In this document: piece after piece, positions 34,266-42,371 of the stretch
How positions within the stretch are numbered: position 1 is the first letter of the stretch
How the letters are laid out: every line of letters begins with the position of its first letter
From: a virus
DNA: 64,000 nucleotides
IMG/VR virus record: IMGVR_UViG_3300032046_000001
Span: 168,551 to 232,550 of that record
Strand: one strand, 5' to 3'
The notes under the pieces: model-generated
Told to the model about the DNA's origin: nothing
What the model saw: only the letters and a program-made list of their open reading frames with translations
Database searches by the model: none
Translations under genes and position numbers: made by a program

Positions 34266-34693
34266 CCATTGTACCAACATGCGGAAAAGAAGTGAACTAA
34301 TTGTTTAAAACCTAAATTATTCAAAGTAGTTTGAACTTGTTCAATTATCTCATTTATTGTTTTATCTTTTGGTGCGTCATTTGGATGCAACGCTATATAA
34401 ATAAGGTCATTACAATCAGAATGTTGTCTAATACCTATTTTAGTTCCTTCAAAAATTTCATTGAGATAATCTTCCCAGTAATATTCTTGAGATACTTCTT
34501 TAAATTCTTCAAATGATAATTGACATGAGGAAGCGTCACCATCAGTTGCAGTAGACTCATCTTTCATTATTTTATCAAATAATAATTTTTGAACATATTC
34601 AGGCAAATCATCAAATTCACCACGAAATTCAATTCCCCATCCTACAAAGCTTACACTACTACTATTCGTTACAAAACCAAGTTTTATTTTCAT
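34262..34693 (-). CDS. VTNSSS-family small protein 3
   Basis: 143 residues opening MKIKLGFVTNSSSVSFVGWG. It has both family ends: the N-terminal signature with G-W-G-I, and the C-terminal block (IALHPNDAPKDKTINEI ... LNNLGF). In other members this block reads IG-x3-P-x2-M-x2-D-x-T-L-x-E-F-K ... L-x2-L-G-F. Overlaps both neighbours by 4 nt. Confidence 0.72.
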   Translation of the reverse strand: MKIKLGFVTNSSSVSFVGWGIEFRGEFDDLPEYVQKLLFDKIMKDESTATDGDASSCQLSFEEFKEVSQEYYWEDYLNEIFEGTKIGIRQHSDCNDLIYIALHPNDAPKDKTINEIIEQVQTTLNNLGFKQLVHFFSACWYNG

Positions 34694-35109
34694 TCATCGT
34701 CCTCATCTTCTGAAGTATAATCCTCCATTTCAAAAATCATAAACCTTAATCCTCTATCAATATCAAGTTGTTTTAATTTTTCTATAATTGAATTTTTAAA
34801 TTCTCTCAATGTTTGGTCATCATTCATGTTTTCTAAATGTTCACCGATATAACATTCATCAAATTCTATGGCATACCCAAGTCCAGACTCATGAAGTATA
34901 TGTATAATTGCATTTCTAAATTGTGATGGGTGTTCACTGAGACCTTCAAGAAAATTTTCATATGATATATTCTTATCATAGTATGTCACATATTCATTAT
35001 ATATAAGTTTCTTTAATTTTTCAGGAAATTTATCAACCGTCTGATAAATACACCACATACAATATGATGTGCTACTACTGTTAGTAACAAAATCTGATTT
35101 TATTTTCAT
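34690..35109 (-). CDS. VTNSSS-family small protein 4
   Basis: 139 residues opening MKIKSDFVTNSSSTSYCMWC. C-terminal family block IGEHLENMNDDQTLREFKNS, then an acidic tail (DYTSEDEDDE). Overlaps both neighbours by 4 nt (ATGA). Confidence 0.72.
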   Translation of the reverse strand: MKIKSDFVTNSSSTSYCMWCIYQTVDKFPEKLKKLIYNEYVTYYDKNISYENFLEGLSEHPSQFRNAIIHILHESGLGYAIEFDECYIGEHLENMNDDQTLREFKNSIIEKLKQLDIDRGLRFMIFEMEDYTSEDEDDE

Positions 35110-35585
35110 CTTTCAATTATAGTGAATATTTCACTCATCCTTTCTTTATCAAATCCCAATTTTTCTAATTTAGCCTTGATAAATTCCTTATAAAATCTTG
35201 CCGTCATATCATCTGGAATTTCTAAGGATGATTTACCAATAATAAATTCGCTACCAAAAGAATTAATTTCACAAAATAAATTATATTTTTCTGCAATGAT
35301 TTTAAAAAATTCGAAGTACCATCTATTAATTTCAACTTCTTCTCCGTTGTCAACTAAATTCTCAAATGTTTCTCTATTATAAGCTCCGAGAGCTTGTGTA
35401 CAAAAATCATCTATAGATAATTTTGAAATTTTATGTTTTTCACAATGTTCTAAATAATAATTATATACCTCATCTAAAAACTTTTTAGGTATATCATCAT
35501 CATTAGAAAATTCAAATAATTCAATTCCCCATCCTGCAAAAGAAACAGAAGAACTGTTTGTAACATAATCAGATTTAACTTTCAT
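35106..35585 (-). CDS. VTNSSS-family small protein 5, with possible N-terminal extension
   Basis: 159 residues from ATG 35585 (MKVKSDYVTNSSSVSFAGWG), which has an excellent GGAGAGG ribosome site. The frame is open upstream to an ATG at 35774, adding 63 charged helical residues (SDKMKKLLDDYRKRYRPRW). Either two products arise or this is a fusion. C-terminal family block IGKSSLEIPDDMTARFYKEF ... LEKLGF. Confidence 0.68.
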   Translation of the reverse strand: MKVKSDYVTNSSSVSFAGWGIELFEFSNDDDIPKKFLDEVYNYYLEHCEKHKISKLSIDDFCTQALGAYNRETFENLVDNGEEVEINRWYFEFFKIIAEKYNLFCEINSFGSEFIIGKSSLEIPDDMTARFYKEFIKAKLEKLGFDKERMSEIFTIIER

Positions 35586-35770
35586 TTCCCTCTCCAAACA
35601 TTCGACGTACTCATGTTGTGCTAATTCATATTCATCTTTAAGTTTTTTCACAAATTCATTTTCTTTTACTTTTTTATCTAATAAACTTTCGGATAGATCA
35701 ATCCATCTTGGTCGGTATCTTTTTCTATAATCATCGAGCAACTTTTTCATTTTATCACTCATTCGTGCTT

Positions 35771-36115
35771 TCATTTATCCTCCAAAATTATTTTACGTTT
35801 TTCAAACCACTCATCCAATGTCAAAATTTCATAATGAACATGTTTTTTATAAGTATTATAATCAAAGTGAAGAAAGTCCCATGTTCGAAACCTATTATCT
35901 GAAATAGTAAATTCTGTTGGAACCATTTCTTTAGACCATTCTCTTATACCCCATGTCCAAGATGGTGGCATTTCAATAATTTTATTGACAAATTCTTCCA
36001 GAATTGGATTCAACATCTCTTTTATTTTTTCTTTTGATTCTGATTCAATTTTATAAATATTATAGGTTATATATCCGTCAATACTATTCGAGCATTCTAT
36101 AATAAATTTATTCAT
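35771..36115 (-). CDS. Hypothetical protein, LDEWF family member 1
   Basis: 114 residues. Related to the products at 36927 and 39965: a strand-rich start (MNKFIIECSN), a helix E-x2-I-x2-L-x-P-[IV]-L, aromatic middle, and ending YEILTLDEWFEKRK. A third small paralogous family interspersed in this field. Function unknown. It overlaps the previous gene by 4 nt. Confidence 0.6.
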   Translation of the reverse strand: MNKFIIECSNSIDGYITYNIYKIESESKEKIKEMLNPILEEFVNKIIEMPPSWTWGIREWSKEMVPTEFTISDNRFRTWDFLHFDYNTYKKHVHYEILTLDEWFEKRKIILEDK

Positions 36116-36360
36116 TTGAGTCTTTTATCCACACTTTTTTTATATTTCATCCAAGAACATTCTTTTAGGTGTTTACTATAAAGTCCTTTTATAATATTTT
36201 TACCACAACCAGGACATACACGACAACAGGGAATACGGTGTTTTACCGTACTCCCTGATATATGACAACGACAAGTACATTCTTCTAATGATTTAACCAT
36301 CTCTTTCAATTTTTGTTTAGTTTCTTTTTTAATTTCTTTAACTCCTTTTATTTTTTTCAA
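36112..36360 (-). CDS. Small basic zinc-binding protein
   Basis: 82 residues: Lys-rich helical N-terminus (MKKIKGVKEIKKETKQK), then CTCRCH, CCRVCPGCGK and a C2H2-like LYSKHLKECSWMK. Its start lies 22 nt inside the end of the truncated homing endonuclease, in another frame. Confidence 0.6.
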   Translation of the reverse strand: MKKIKGVKEIKKETKQKLKEMVKSLEECTCRCHISGSTVKHRIPCCRVCPGCGKNIIKGLYSKHLKECSWMKYKKSVDKRLK

Positions 36361-36796
36361 TAAAAACTTTCCTTTTTTTACTGATTATTTCTTTAGTTTT
36401 TTCTAAATGATGTTTTCCGAAGAATGGATTATTTTTACCTTTATTGTGATCAACATTATGATTATATTTTGTTTTCTTTTCTAAATTTTCATAATAATTA
36501 TTTAATTTAATATCATCTTTGTGATGAATACATTCATTTAATTTTAATTTATCATTATAAAAAGTTTCATATACTAAAATGTGAACTCTTTTAGTTTTTT
36601 GTTTTTTATTCTTGCATAAAATAACTTGAAAATAACCCTTACTATCTATTCCTTGTTTTAGTATTCTTTCTTTTTTATATTTTAATGATTTAACTCTACC
36701 CAAGTTGCTAACACGATAGTCATTAAAATCTTGAATAATTTTCCATATTTCATTTTCTAAATCATCTATATCTAAATTTTTAAAAATTTTAATCAT
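36338..36796 (-). CDS. NUMOD4-HNH homing endonuclease, C-terminally shortened
   Basis: 152 residues from ATG 36796 (GGAGATTATA ribosome site). NUMOD4 (WKIIQDFNDYRVSNLGRVKS) and HNH (ECIHHKDDIKLNNYYENLE) are intact. The protein ends at KRKVFIEKNKRS without the helix-turn-helix present in the copies at 4098 and 12953. It probably lost its DNA-recognition tail to a deletion, since the next gene begins inside its end. Confidence 0.85.
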   Translation of the reverse strand: MIKIFKNLDIDDLENEIWKIIQDFNDYRVSNLGRVKSLKYKKERILKQGIDSKGYFQVILCKNKKQKTKRVHILVYETFYNDKLKLNECIHHKDDIKLNNYYENLEKKTKYNHNVDHNKGKNNPFFGKHHLEKTKEIISKKRKVFIEKNKRS

Positions 36797-36797
36797 T

Positions 36798-36812
36798 ATA
36801 ATCTCCAATTAT
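36798..36812 (-). promoter_or_regulatory. Hairpin with ribosome-binding site in its loop
   Basis: Read leftward, ATAAT-TGGAG-ATTAT: a 5-bp stem with GGAG in the loop, 2 nt before the ATG. Matches the arrangement at 4073 and 12936. Confidence 0.35.
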
Positions 36813-36834
36813 TATTCTCAAGTTTAAATTTAAA

Positions 36835-36887
36835 GAGAGAAGGAAGTTTGAGATCACTTCTTTTCAAGTCGTGATTCTCTATCTCTC
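36835..36887 (-). promoter_or_regulatory. Conserved structured leader of HNH homing-endonuclease gene, copy 3
   Basis: Leftward: GAGAG at 36887 pairs with CTCTC at 36835-36839, and inner GAAGT pairs with ACTTC around GATCTCAA. The intervening region (ATAGAGAATCACGACTTGAAAA) is the most diverged of the three copies but keeps length and GAAAA. Only copy on the minus strand; no GGGAACAAA motif precedes it. It accounts for the 119-nt gap here. Confidence 0.55.
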
Positions 36888-36926
36888 TTTTATTATCATA
36901 TAATGAAAAATAAATTTATAATAAAA

Positions 36927-37232
36927 TCATTCTTCGTCTTCAAATTTAAAATCGTCCGTTTTCTTTTTAAAATCATCAAACCAATCATTTAATTCATAAA
37001 TTGTAATTTCTGGAGAAAAACAAGGTTTTTGATTCCCATCTTCACCATAATAGGCGAAATCATAAAACCTATAATATATACTACCACGAAATTCAAAATA
37101 ATATGGTGGTTCTTTTAATTCACAAAATTGATTTATTAATGATTCCAATTCAGTTTTTACTTCTTCAACTGAATTGGCTATAATAGGATAAACACCACCA
37201 GGGGTATCAATTATAATTTTCATATCAATCAT
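36927..37232 (-). CDS. Hypothetical protein, LDEWF family member 2
   Basis: 101 residues (MIDMKIIIDTPGGVYPIIAN). Shares SVEEVKTELESLI, aromatic strands and an ELNDWFDDF ending with 35771 and 39965. Overlaps the upstream VTNSSS gene by 8 nt. Confidence 0.58.
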   Translation of the reverse strand: MIDMKIIIDTPGGVYPIIANSVEEVKTELESLINQFCELKEPPYYFEFRGSIYYRFYDFAYYGEDGNQKPCFSPEITIYELNDWFDDFKKKTDDFKFEDEE

Positions 37233-37614
37233 CCCTCCAACTATCTTCTACAATTCCACATTCTGATGAATCAAAACCAAGTTGTTCAAAAACTTTATCA
37301 AGTCTTTTTTCAAATTGTTTCTTAGTTTCATCATCATTCATATCACTGTATTCTATGCCAATATAATTGGTATCATCCCAAGGATTAGAATGTACCTCAA
37401 GATCAACACTCATTGTTTTACAAGCTATATCGGCTACCATGTAAAGATCCACACCTCTCTTAAATTTTTCATAAGTACAATCTGGAGCAAGTTTATCTTT
37501 CATAGCATCATAAGTTTTTTGAATAACCGACTCTGGAATTTTAGACATAGATAACCCATACATACAAAAACTTACACTACTGCTGTTTGTCACATAATCA
37601 ATTTTTACTTTCAT
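37225..37614 (-). CDS. VTNSSS-family small protein 6
   Basis: 129 residues opening MKVKIDYVTNSSSVSFCMYG. C-terminal family block IGIEYSDMNDDETKKQFEKR ... FEQLGFDSSE. The Cys directly after VSF is shared by about half of the members. Confidence 0.72.
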   Translation of the reverse strand: MKVKIDYVTNSSSVSFCMYGLSMSKIPESVIQKTYDAMKDKLAPDCTYEKFKRGVDLYMVADIACKTMSVDLEVHSNPWDDTNYIGIEYSDMNDDETKKQFEKRLDKVFEQLGFDSSECGIVEDSWRDD

Positions 37615-37624
37615 TATTTTCCTT

Positions 37625-38027
37625 TTAGTAATTTACATTCTTCTTTGGGGTGACATCAGAATAATAACTTTCCTCAATATATTCAACATCACCATAAATT
37701 CCCAATAACATTAATAAATTTTCAATTCTTTTTATTAAATCATCTTCTGTTTCACCAGTTTCTTTATCGTATGATGATAAACCAATAACTACTTCATGTT
37801 CATTCTGAAGATATTTTAACTCCAATTTTCTACATTCACCTTTAAGATCATTAAGCTGAGCTTGAAGATCTAATTTATACTCTTCAAATGTCCCAGTATA
37901 CCTGGAAAATTTAAATAAGTTTTTGATAATACTCTCGTTTAATCCGTCACGAATAAACACATAGGTGCCCCCAAACACAAAATGAAGTGCTACTACTATT
38001 CGTTACAAAACCCAATTTAATTTTCAT
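37625..38027 (-). pseudogene. VTNSSS-family small protein 7, split by one extra base
   Basis: From ATG 38027 (ATGA overlap with the previous gene) the frame reads MKIKLGFVTNSSSTSFCVWG and then hits a stop. The rest of the protein (TYVFIRDGLNESIIKNLFKF ... to 37625) lies in the +1 frame. Removing one base from the five-C run at 37968-37972 restores CVWGTYVFIRDG, matching CVWGTYLD of the 40315 paralogue. Length with the correction is about 133 residues. Sequencing error or real inactivation cannot be told apart here. Confidence 0.75.
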
Positions 38028-38464
38028 TCGTACCACTCCTTATCAATATATTCGATTTTATTACAAAATTCTTTAAAATCAACAGCATTGGTTTCTTTAA
38101 ACATTAATTCAAAGATCTCTTTGATTATATTTATATCACTGGAACAATCTTCATATATATATTCTCCGGTTCTACAATTATATTGTCCTCTGGCATACAA
38201 ACCGATAAAAATTTCTTCAGTTTCACAACAATAACGAGCAATTAATTTGTGATCTTCAATAAAATCATAAAAAATCTCATTTATAGTACTAAGTACGAAT
38301 TCTTCAAAACATTCAATCTTTCTCATATTATGATATCTATCTGATTTTTTAAAATAATCATATATTGGATGCCATAGACTTTCGGGAACATATTTAATCT
38401 TGATACCATAACCAGTGAATGATGTACTACTACTATTAGTTACGAAATCAAATTTTATTTTCAT
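38024..38464 (-). CDS. VTNSSS-family small protein 8
   Basis: 146 residues from ATG 38464 (MKIKFDFVTNSSSTSFTGYG). Very close to 38461: both share GYGIK, P-E-x-L-W, CF/NFEEFVL and the ending E(Y/F)IDKEWY. Recent tandem duplicates. They lack the M-x2-D-x-T-L block of other members. Confidence 0.72.
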   Translation of the reverse strand: MKIKFDFVTNSSSTSFTGYGIKIKYVPESLWHPIYDYFKKSDRYHNMRKIECFEEFVLSTINEIFYDFIEDHKLIARYCCETEEIFIGLYARGQYNCRTGEYIYEDCSSDINIIKEIFELMFKETNAVDFKEFCNKIEYIDKEWYE

Positions 38465-38907
38465 TGATACCATTCCTTATCAATAAATTCAATTTTTTCG
38501 ATCATTTCATTAAAATCAACAATTGCGGTTTCTGAAAATAGTACTTTAAAAATTTCTTTTACTTTTTCTGGATTTCTGGTTGATTCATCATAAATATATT
38601 TTTTTATTTTGACATCATAATGTCCTCGTTCTTTTATACCAATAAAAAATACACTTTCTTCTTGACAGTATTTAATATTTAAATTAAAATCTTCAATAAA
38701 ATCTTGAAATACTCCACCAATACGACCGTTCAAAACAAATTCTTCAAAATTCATATCTTCCATATCATAATTATTTTCTTCATTATGCGCCTTGGCATAG
38801 TTGTATAGAAGATGCCATAATCTCTCAGGAATATTTTTTAATTTGATACCATATCCCGTGAATGATGTACTACTACTGTTTGTAACATAATCAAATTTAA
38901 TTTTCAT
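38461..38907 (-). CDS. VTNSSS-family small protein 9
   Basis: 148 residues opening MKIKFDYVTNSSSTSFTGYG; tandem duplicate of the 38024 product (shared KNIPERLWH / KYVPESLWH, FIEDF/H, FIDKEWYQ). Overlaps both neighbours by 4 nt. Confidence 0.72.
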   Translation of the reverse strand: MKIKFDYVTNSSSTSFTGYGIKLKNIPERLWHLLYNYAKAHNEENNYDMEDMNFEEFVLNGRIGGVFQDFIEDFNLNIKYCQEESVFFIGIKERGHYDVKIKKYIYDESTRNPEKVKEIFKVLFSETAIVDFNEMIEKIEFIDKEWYQ

Positions 38908-39266
38908 ATAATTTCCCCATATGACTCGAATTTCCTTTCTCTCAACAGATCAAAATCAACAAATTCAAGTTTAATAACATCTAAAAAACAATCCCATGCA
39001 TCTAACTCTGATATAAAATCTTTTTGTACCATTGTATCGTCGTTTCCTGAAACAACAACAATAAATATTGAACTTCCATCCATGTCGTGACTTCTATTAA
39101 AACTGACTTCTACATAATCATGAATAATTTCTCTAACAACTTCATTATTACAATATTCAGTAAATATTTTGACTTTAAAGTTTGGACACCATTCATCATG
39201 GGTTCTTTTAAGAACAGTAATATGTTGTGGAACTGATCGTTTATAACAACCATTTTCATCTTTCAT
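38904..39266 (-). CDS. Hypothetical protein, DCF family member 1
   Basis: About 120 residues from ATG 39266 (AAGGAG 13 nt upstream); a longer frame to 39374 overlaps the previous gene and is less likely. The C-terminal DAWDCFLDVIKLEFVDFDLL matches DAKDCFMNIIQLKFINFKDL of the 39678 product, so they are paralogues. Function unknown. Confidence 0.58.
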   Translation of the reverse strand: MKDENGCYKRSVPQHITVLKRTHDEWCPNFKVKIFTEYCNNEVVREIIHDYVEVSFNRSHDMDGSSIFIVVVSGNDDTMVQKDFISELDAWDCFLDVIKLEFVDFDLLRERKFESYGEII

Positions 39267-39270
39267 ACTT

Positions 39271-39474
39271 TTAATCAAACTCCTTATATAAATCTGATTT
39301 CCAATGATTTGGAATTGTTGATTGGGAAATATTAATAATCCCGCCACAAACTTTACATATGATGTAGTCACCACTGAATTCTACAACATGGATATCATCT
39401 TTATATACACCAAGAACACTCTTACAGAATGGACAACTTTTTCTAATAAAATCGTTATTTATTATAACATCCAT
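39271..39474 (-). CDS. Small zinc-ribbon protein
   Basis: 67 residues with CPFCKSVLGVYKDD and CKVCGGIINIS, a standard Cys4 ribbon. Lies between the two DCF-family genes. Not otherwise recognised. Confidence 0.62.
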   Translation of the reverse strand: MDVIINNDFIRKSCPFCKSVLGVYKDDIHVVEFSGDYIICKVCGGIINISQSTIPNHWKSDLYKEFD

Positions 39475-39483
39475 ATCTATCTC

Positions 39484-39681
39484 CTATACAGATTTATATC
39501 GAGGATTCCTTTTTAAATTAATATGTCTTATACCAATTCGTTTCTTATGTTTTTCTATGTTAGCAGTATATGCAAGTACCATCTTTCTAAAATTTTCGGG
39601 ATCTGTTAAGTCAACGAGTGGCATTTTCTCATATTTTTCTCTCAAATCATCCATTATTTTTTTCTTTTCTTCTTCTGTCAT
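39484..39681 (-). CDS. Small helical basic protein
   Basis: 65 residues from ATG 39681 (MTEEEKKKIMDDLREKYEKM), overlapping the upstream stop (ATGA). Charged helical N-terminus and basic tail (RHINLKRNPRYKSV). Unknown. Confidence 0.55.
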   Translation of the reverse strand: MTEEEKKKIMDDLREKYEKMPLVDLTDPENFRKMVLAYTANIEKHKKRIGIRHINLKRNPRYKSV

Positions 39682-39980
39682 TTTATACACACCTTCAAAA
39701 AATTCATTTTTTCGAGATCTTTAAAATTTATAAATTTTAATTGAATTATATTCATAAAACAATCTTTCGCGTCGGATTCTGTATCAAAATCATGCAACAT
39801 TTTAATACCGTTACAACCGCCACCAGAAATAAATATTCTGAATTTTGGTTGATATGCAAACTCTCCCGTCAATAATTCTATAAGTTGTATCATAACTAAT
39901 CCAAAATAACTTGATCGCCAATCATCACTCGTTGATTTAAATACTTCTATATATAATTTTTCACTCAATCTTCTGACCAT
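39678..39980 (-). CDS. Hypothetical protein, DCF family member 2
   Basis: 100 residues (MVRRLSEKLYIEVFKSTSDD), sharing ISGGG, D-A-K-D-C-F and the final helix with 38904. Starts 16 nt inside the end of the 39965 gene in another frame. Confidence 0.57.
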   Translation of the reverse strand: MVRRLSEKLYIEVFKSTSDDWRSSYFGLVMIQLIELLTGEFAYQPKFRIFISGGGCNGIKMLHDFDTESDAKDCFMNIIQLKFINFKDLEKMNFLKVCIK

Positions 39981-40318
39981 CTATCTCTATGCTGAATTAC
40001 AGCACTGTTTTCATCATCTTCTTCAAATAATTTTATTTCATCTCTAATATACCATTCATTAATAGTTATTATCTTATATTCAAACCATACTTTGCTTTGA
40101 TACCAATCACAGTATATAAAATTAGATGCGAAAAATTCTATTCCATTAATTTGAAATTCCCATTCATGAATAAAATTTGTACTGTCGCCTTTTTCCCAAT
40201 AACCTTCGTCTATTATCTGTTGAAGTACAGGGTCTAATATATTTCTAATCTGTTGTTCAGATTTAGCAGTAATCCTATATATGTGGTCATTTGGACAAAG
40301 TATAATATATTTATTCAT
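39965..40318 (-). CDS. Hypothetical protein, LDEWF family member 3
   Basis: 117 residues (MNKYIILCPNDHIYRITAKS), with the IRNILDPVLQQII helix and YKIITINEWYIRDE ending of the 35771 product. Overlaps the upstream VTNSSS gene by 4 nt, the same order as for family member 1. Confidence 0.6.
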   Translation of the reverse strand: MNKYIILCPNDHIYRITAKSEQQIRNILDPVLQQIIDEGYWEKGDSTNFIHEWEFQINGIEFFASNFIYCDWYQSKVWFEYKIITINEWYIRDEIKLFEEDDENSAVIQHRDRWSED

Positions 40319-40701
40319 CTATCCTCCCAAGAAGTTAATATAAATTCTGGTTCTTTGTTAATACCGATGATTTTTAATTTTTCTTTAATTTCATTTTTGA
40401 ATTCATCCAGAGTTTGATCACCTCTCATTTTCTCAGGACTTCTTCCAAATATAATATACGATGTGCTAAACATATCACCTTTTTCTATAAAATCAAAATT
40501 ATTATTACGACAAAATTCTCTAATATCATCATATTGACTATTTTTATTTTTAAAATATAATTCTATATTACCAATTCCACCCACATATTTATATAATTTT
40601 TCTGCGATATCTTTAGTGATATCGCAGAAATCAAGATATGTTCCCCATACACAAAAAGAGACTGAACTACTATTCGTAACAAACGATGTTTTTATTTTCA
40701 T
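40315..40701 (-). CDS. VTNSSS-family small protein 10
   Basis: 128 residues opening MKIKTSFVTNSSSVSFCVWG, with the C-terminal block FGRSPEKMRGDQTLDEFKNE ... LKIIGI. A perfect 13-bp inverted repeat (40599-40611 with 40618-40630) lies inside the coding region at DFCDITKDIAEKL. Overlaps both neighbours by 4 nt. Confidence 0.72.
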   Translation of the reverse strand: MKIKTSFVTNSSSVSFCVWGTYLDFCDITKDIAEKLYKYVGGIGNIELYFKNKNSQYDDIREFCRNNNFDFIEKGDMFSTSYIIFGRSPEKMRGDQTLDEFKNEIKEKLKIIGINKEPEFILTSWEDR

Positions 40702-40863
40702 TCTACACTATCCCACAACTTTTTAATCTGATCCTGTTCTTCTAAAGTAGATTTCTTTTTAAATTGAAACCAACCAAATGTTTTTTCAAATAATTCCCAT
40801 GTTGGTTCAAATCCAGCTTTTCTAATTTCATTTTTTAATTTTTTATTACCGTTTTGGTTTCAT
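40698..40863 (-). pseudogene. Small gene with an apparent extra base near its start
   Basis: ATG 40861-40863 follows the upstream stop directly, but its frame stops after 5 codons. The adjoining frame is clearly coding (NKKLKNEIRKAGFEPTWELF ... KKLWDSVE) and ends in an ATGA overlap with the 40315 gene. The total, 166 nt, is exactly one base too long. One extra A in the AAA or AAAA run just after ATG explains it. The product would be about 54 residues, basic, unknown. Confidence 0.6.
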
Positions 40864-41202
40864 TTAATATCCAGGATCGAGATCAACATAATAATCAATC
40901 TCTGTATTATCAAATCCAATTTGTTTTAATTTATTTTTTATTTTTTCTTTAAATTCACGAAGAGTTTGATCTTCTTCCATATCACATGGATGTAAACCTA
41001 TAAATATATTATCAATTTCATCTTTATGATATATCAACCCAAATGATTTACATAATTCTTCAAGTTCATCATAAAATAATACTGAATATTTTTTATAGTC
41101 ATCAATAGTTTTAAATATTTGATATTCACTATTAAATAATATTTCTAAAGTTTTACTTGGAAGATCTCTTTTGGATGTTTCAATTCCCCAAATTGTCAAC
41201 AT
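40864..41202 (-). CDS. VTNSSS-family relative lacking the signature
   Basis: 112 residues starting MLTIWGIETSKRDLP, that is, at the W-G-I point that follows the signature in other members. The C-terminal block is among the best matches (IGLHPCDMEEDQTLREFKEK ... LKQIGF). It has lost the first ~18 residues. Start overlaps the upstream stop (ATGTTGA). Confidence 0.68.
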   Translation of the reverse strand: MLTIWGIETSKRDLPSKTLEILFNSEYQIFKTIDDYKKYSVLFYDELEELCKSFGLIYHKDEIDNIFIGLHPCDMEEDQTLREFKEKIKNKLKQIGFDNTEIDYYVDLDPGY

Positions 41203-41612
41203 TGAATTATTCCATTACAAAATTCGATTTGATCTGCCCAAAATACACAATCCTTTTTTGGTATAAGTCCTGTTTTATTAATTTCATCAACAATTCGTAT
41301 CTTAAAATCTTTTAAAGTTTCATTATCTTTCATCTTATCTGGACTCATACCAACTATCTTTTCACCATCGTCTGTGTATATAATTTCGAGAACATCTTCC
41401 AATTTTTCCATTATATAATTAAAACAATCATAATCTTCCATGAAATATTCACGAGTGATTGGTTTTGATCGTGTTGAATTGTAACCTCTATCATATTCTT
41501 CCCACGCCTTCTGTTTCATTTCTTCAGTAATATTATCTCTTGTTATAACAACACCCCAAAGACAATAAGCGCAACTACTACTATTTGTTACGAAACCCAA
41601 TTTTACTTTCAT
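41196..41612 (-). CDS. VTNSSS-family small protein 11
   Basis: 138 residues opening MKVKLGFVTNSSSCAYCLWG; the only member with two Cys in the motif. C-terminal block VGMSPDKMKDNETLKDFKIR, then a CNGIIQC end. Overlaps neighbours by 4-7 nt. Confidence 0.72.
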   Translation of the reverse strand: MKVKLGFVTNSSSCAYCLWGVVITRDNITEEMKQKAWEEYDRGYNSTRSKPITREYFMEDYDCFNYIMEKLEDVLEIIYTDDGEKIVGMSPDKMKDNETLKDFKIRIVDEINKTGLIPKKDCVFWADQIEFCNGIIQC

Positions 41613-42107
41613 GTATTTATTTCCTCACATATTGAATCCAAACGTATAGAATCTTTATCAAAACCAGCTTCAATAAACGCTGTCTTAATTGATTCTTTAT
41701 AATCTTTTAAAGTTTCATCTTCCTTCATACTGAATGGGGATTTTCCAATAAGTACTAACTCACATTCATGAGAAAAAATAACATCAAGTCCATGATCGCA
41801 TAAATAACGAATTATATATTCTGTGAAATTATAATCAAATTCTCTTACTTTTCTACGAAAAAAATCATAAGTTACTTTTTTTGATTCTATTGGATGACCT
41901 GTACTATAATAATTATATGTCTCACGATAAAAAACCACCATCTTTATTATTATCCAAGTAATATTGATAAGATCTTCTTAGTACTTCTTCTGGTAAATAA
42001 TCTGGTGTAATTCCATTATCATCACAATCTTTAGCATGAAACTCCATTCCCCACACACAAAATGAAGTGCTACTACTGTTTGTAACAAAACCTAATTTTA
42101 TTTTCAT
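41609..42107 (-). pseudogene. VTNSSS-family small protein 12, split by one extra base
   Basis: ATG 42107 starts MKIKLGFVTNSSSTSFCVWG and the frame ends at NNKDGGFLS. The rest (FYRETYNYYSTGHPIESKKV ... IGKSPFSMKEDETLKDYKES) is in the +1 frame down to 41609. Dropping one base from the six-A run at about 41933-41938 (T run on the coding strand) joins them into one normal member of about 165 residues. Confidence 0.75.
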
Positions 42108-42313
42108 ATCTCGAAATAATACTCCTCATTTATTTTAATATCTGGACCACTATCGTGGCAACCTTCAAATACGAAATTACCCTTATTTGTCTTAATTACT
42201 AATCGATATGAACAATACTGTCCGATATAATCTCCTTCTTGAACATCATCATCATCATAAATATTTATTTCTTCGATTATTGCGCCATTGAGATTTTTGG
42301 GTATTAATTTCAT
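42104..42313 (-). CDS. Hypothetical small beta-rich protein
   Basis: 69 residues (MKLIPKNLNGAIIEEINIYD), with beta-strand pattern and FVFEGCHDSGPDI, ending EYYFEI. Overlaps the VTNSSS protein 12 start by 4 nt. Preceded by a terminator, so it heads the leftward sub-unit that contains most VTNSSS genes. Confidence 0.58.
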   Translation of the reverse strand: MKLIPKNLNGAIIEEINIYDDDDVQEGDYIGQYCSYRLVIKTNKGNFVFEGCHDSGPDIKINEEYYFEI

Positions 42314-42337
42314 TTTATTTACTCTCCAAAAAAAATT

Positions 42338-42366
42338 AAGACCTCACCCAATTTGAGTGAGGTCTT
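42338..42366 (-). terminator. Hairpin terminator, 10-bp stem
   Basis: AAGACCTCAC (42338-42347) pairs with GTGAGGTCTT (42357-42366). Read leftward it follows the stop of the 42372 gene and is trailed by TTAATTTTTTTT. It separates the radical SAM sub-unit from the main VTNSSS run. Confidence 0.85.
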
Positions 42367-42371
42367 TTATA

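Noticed and set aside
35586-35774. 63-residue upstream extension of VTNSSS protein 5 as the real start
   Set aside because: Not fully excluded, but the internal ATG has a much better ribosome site and every other member starts at the signature.
36112-36808. The 36338 nuclease and the 36112 zinc protein as one frameshifted gene
   Set aside because: The 36112 product has its own start and Cys pattern and does not resemble the helix-turn-helix tail of the other nucleases.
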